Shown here piece by piece: positions 61,801 through 64,000 of a stretch of 64,000 nucleotides of DNA. The translations under genes and the position numbers were made by a program. Position 1 is the first letter of the stretch. The number at the start of each line of letters is the position of its first letter. The stretch is from positions 124,001 through 188,000 of the forward strand of contig CAJNOL010000039.1 of the NCBI GenBank assembly GCA_905250125.1, written 5' to 3'. Under the pieces are notes generated by a model. The model was not told the DNA's origin and searched no databases. It saw nothing but the letters and a program-made list of their open reading frames with translations. This DNA comes from Rotaria sordida (taxonomy: Eukaryota; Rotifera; Eurotatoria; Philodinida; Philodinidae).

Positions 61801-64000
61801 TGACACATTTTTCTGATCTATACACTGTCAATTGTGAAGCCAAATTTCAAAGTTTTGACCTAAGAAAAAATTTCAGAAGAATATCGCCATAAATATGCAA
61901 GTGTCACCTGATTTCCAATTTCATGAAATGAAAAATAGTGAAATCATCGTTCCTTTTTTCTTCTAATTTATTAAGAACTTCATGTAAAGTAGTTTCGTTG
62001 TATCTTCTAACGATAAGAAATTTCAATTTTTAAAGATTTTGTTTTCATTTAGATGTTTTTTCAATAATTTATATTCAATTCTAATATTAATTATATCAAT
62101 GTCCGTATTTATTATTATTTTACTTTTTTTTCTTTTATCTGCTTGTAATCATATAAAACGTTTAACAAATGAAACAAAACATTTAGATAATTTATCAAAT
62201 GTATCTGAAATAAAACCAGAAAATATTTTATTATCAAAACCAAATGAAATCTTATCAATTTTAATTCCATTTAATCAAAATAATGAACAAGTTTTATCAA
62301 ATAAAAATTATCAACATGAATCAATACAACAGTTATTATCAATATTATTTCAATTAATTCTTCTTATATTTTTATTTCTATCAAGTTTAAGCATTTATCT
62401 AAATCCATTACATTTATTTAAACTACGTTTTGAACATATTATTTATAGTCATCTATATGGATTTTTTGTTTTAGTTCTTTCATTTTATATATTTTCCTAT
62501 TACGTTTTATTACGTATTGATTTGATAAGACATTATTATTTTAACACAAAAAAAATTGATCACTTATCTAATCAATCAAATATTGAATCATCATCATCAT
62601 CATCAATAAATTTAAGAATAAATTATCAATATGATGTTCCTTCATCGCCAAAACAAATATCTATATTTCCATCATCATATTCTTATAATTCATCAAATAT
62701 ACATATTCCTGAAATATTACAAAATGCTTCAAGAACATCAATAAACTTTGATAATATGGATAATTTAAAACTTTACACAAAAATAACATCGGATTGTTGC
62801 ATTTGTCATTGTCATATACTTAAACCCAATGAAATAAGTTCATCACAAAATACTCTACATGATACATTACCATCATCATCATCATCAACATCATCATCAT
62901 TAGATATAATCATGCACGAGTATGTGTGAACATTTGTTGCTGATGAAAAAGAATAAAAGAGATTAGTAATCTTTTTTCATTGCCAGTGAAAAGAAAATTT
63001 TAGACAATTACATTTAAAATATTTAGTATATATAGATTGAAACGTAAAAGAGAGACTGAACAAAAGTTGAAATTGAGAGACATCAAGATAAATTTAGAAA
63101 CTAAAGACTTAACTATCGCTAAATCTAATAACAATAAAAAAAAAACAATTCAATGATTTCAACAAAAATTTAAACTTTATTTGAAATGTAGATTCATAAT
63201 CCTATTTATCAAATAACACAGATTTATAGCTCATGTTTAGTATTAGAAAATGCAACTATTTAAGATTTCCTCACATTGTTATACTAATCATAGTATTGCT
63301 CTTGTTACATAGTCATCTATCTCACGAGGGATACAAAGTGTGTTTACGCATTCGGGACATTATTTTCAAACAATAGTCTATGTTAATATAATTATGTAGT
63401 CGAAAGGCTATTCTTAATGTTTTTGAATTTGTTCACTATAAAGTAAAATACTCGAAATACGGTCCAAGACTTATAAACTTAGCAAAGATGAATAATTATT
63501 TTAATATTTGCAAAAAAGAAAAAGATTTCGATTTTCATGTTTTTTTAGAATTATTGATACACACCAATTTCAACATAATGCATTCAATGAACAAACAATA
63601 CAAAGATCAATGAATGATTCAATAGAATTTTGTTCAAGACAAATTGACAATATCCATGTAAAAATTTATTATGACTAAAAGAATTATAAAATTTTCTCTT
63701 ATCCACTAATTTAGTTGCATTCATCTTCTACCATGTTATCTCAACCGCGAACATCTCCAGCTCTAGCAATTATTCGTCTATTACCCAATATTCATTTCTC
63801 TTCACGAAATATAAATAAAAATATTTCAAATTCTACAAATATTATTCAATCCAATGATCATATAAATCTATCGATTGAACCAAAACATATTAGTAAAAAT
63901 GCTCAAAATTCTCCCTATATAAAATCATTACCATTCACTGCAAAATACGATGCTACATACACTTCTGTAACTCAAACTGATCATTTAATTCAGCAAAAAT
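55887..64000 (+). CDS. ADGRA-type adhesion GPCR (GPR123/124/125-like), 3' truncated by window
   Basis: Exons: 55887..57121, 57182..57344, 58036..58183, 60741..60871, 60938..61119, 61183..61368, 61427..61630, 62053..62919, 63549..63657 and 63715..>64000, phases consistent. Domain order: signal peptide (1-18), Cys cap CPSLKYCTC, about three leucine-rich repeats (LQILDLSFNKIQHLPSNIF), LRR C-cap (FHCTCEF), an Ig-like domain with Cys pair (ILNCSS...GLWTCHS), a hormone-receptor motif (YFYWPRTS...YCPFG...WYTCSSKGQW), a GAIN-like region, and seven membrane helices at about 592-619, 628-650, 657-682, 720-742, 756-780, 843-865 and 879-903. LRR-Ig-HormR-7TM is diagnostic of subfamily A, Wnt/planar-polarity co-receptors in vertebrates. 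The GPS position reads NCTLFNNDSLSITYL, without the His-Leu-Ser/Thr cleavage triad. The loop between helices 5 and 6 is about 62 residues, unusually long. The Ser-rich C-tail leaves the window. Confidence 0.85.
57345..58035 (+). other. Intron 2 of the adhesion GPCR
   Basis: A 691-bp intron, donor after CATGAG and acceptor TTTCAG before TCTCCATTAGC. No repeat structure was seen; the ORF at 57431-57634 is not supported. Confidence 0.65.
58890..59262. repeat. Foldback element 7
   Basis: The left arm starts GACTAGAAAAA and the right ends TTTTTTCTAGTC. Inner blocks ATTTTCCTTCAGCAATC and TCTCGATAAA match as reverse complements. The arms are about 120-140 bp around a core of about 100 bp. Confidence 0.75.
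59427..60406. mobile_element. Foldback element 8, 980 bp, TA target-site duplication
   Basis: The ends read TA-GGGTTATCC.AAAAGTAGTGACG and CGTCACTACTTTTTGATAACCC-TA (joined by an A/T difference). The arms are about 400 bp and highly similar, for example CGCTCTATCTTTCTATGCTATTTG, GCTGCTAACATTTAG, AAAGTACCTCTTATTTTATAG and GGACAAAACTCTGAG all recur inverted. The core repeats an internal GATGTAGCGTGAA word once more. There is no transposase ORF. The least decayed palindrome in the window. Confidence 0.88.
61631..62052 (+). other. Intron 7 of the adhesion GPCR
   Basis: A 422-bp AT-rich intron between TM4 and TM5. Nothing structured was seen. Confidence 0.7.
62920..63548 (+). other. Intron 8 of the adhesion GPCR
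   Basis: A 629-bp intron with donor GTATGT after CACGA. If unspliced, the protein would stop two codons later (TATGTGTGA), giving a receptor with a much shorter C-tail, so this is a possible alternative end. Confidence 0.65.

Noticed and set aside
1-64000. CRISPR arrays, prophage, integron or bacterial operon
   Set aside because: Spliceosomal introns throughout and no regularly spaced identical short repeats; the DNA is eukaryotic.

Overview
This window is AT-rich animal DNA with about a dozen intron-bearing genes, no rRNA or tRNA and no bacterial-style operons. Most introns are only 50-75 bp with GT-AG ends, AT-rich intergenic stretches run to several kb, and there are many small palindromic DNA transposons. 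The conserved genes (eEF2K, exocyst Sec6, GCP3, ALIX, PACSIN, an adhesion GPCR of the ADGRA type, a nematode-like phosphoethanolamine N-methyltransferase) indicate a small invertebrate. The compact introns, codon style and one intronless 2-oxoglutarate oxygenase of possibly foreign origin suggest a bdelloid rotifer (Rotaria-like), but this is an inference and no species marker was seen.

Layout. 0-2 kb: the possible tail of an upstream gene, a secreted His/Lys/Gly-rich protein (+), and a secreted LRR protein (-). 4.2-8.7 kb: EXOC3/Sec6 (-, 8 exons), whose last intron carries a mariner-type non-autonomous element related to a copy at about 3-4 kb. 10.4-14.7 kb: eEF2 kinase (+, 13 exons), divergent from EXOC3. 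14.7-21.6 kb: gene-free, with three long imperfect palindromes. 21.6-22.1 kb: single-LIM protein (+). 24.5-25.5 kb: F-BAR protein of PACSIN type without SH3 (-), with a start codon apparently split by an intron. 25.5-31.1 kb: gene-poor, with one copy of a GC-richer dispersed repeat. 31.1-32.8 kb: orphan type I membrane protein (+). 33.1-40.3 kb: GCP3 (-, 11 exons), including a 2-kb intron with a diverged minisatellite. 40.7-47.7 kb: ALIX (+, 14 exons), head-to-head with GCP3 across 357 bp. 49.2-50.3 kb: intronless 2OG-Fe(II) oxygenase (-). 50.5-51.5 kb: decayed mariner transposase. 52.0-54.2 kb: phosphoethanolamine methyltransferase (+, 11 exons). 55.9-64 kb: ADGRA-type adhesion GPCR (+), running off the window.

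The genes do not form one pathway; they are mostly eukaryotic housekeeping genes (vesicle tethering, ESCRT, membrane bending, microtubule nucleation, translation control, phospholipid synthesis) beside orphan secreted or membrane proteins. The most distinctive signal is non-coding: at least eight long inverted-repeat (foldback) loci, several inside introns of essential genes, plus smaller TA-flanked hairpins, a tandem repeat and a two-copy GC-richer repeat. Exon coordinates were derived by hand from GT-AG sites, reading-frame continuity and remembered family conservation. For the fully joined genes the exon lengths sum to whole codons.
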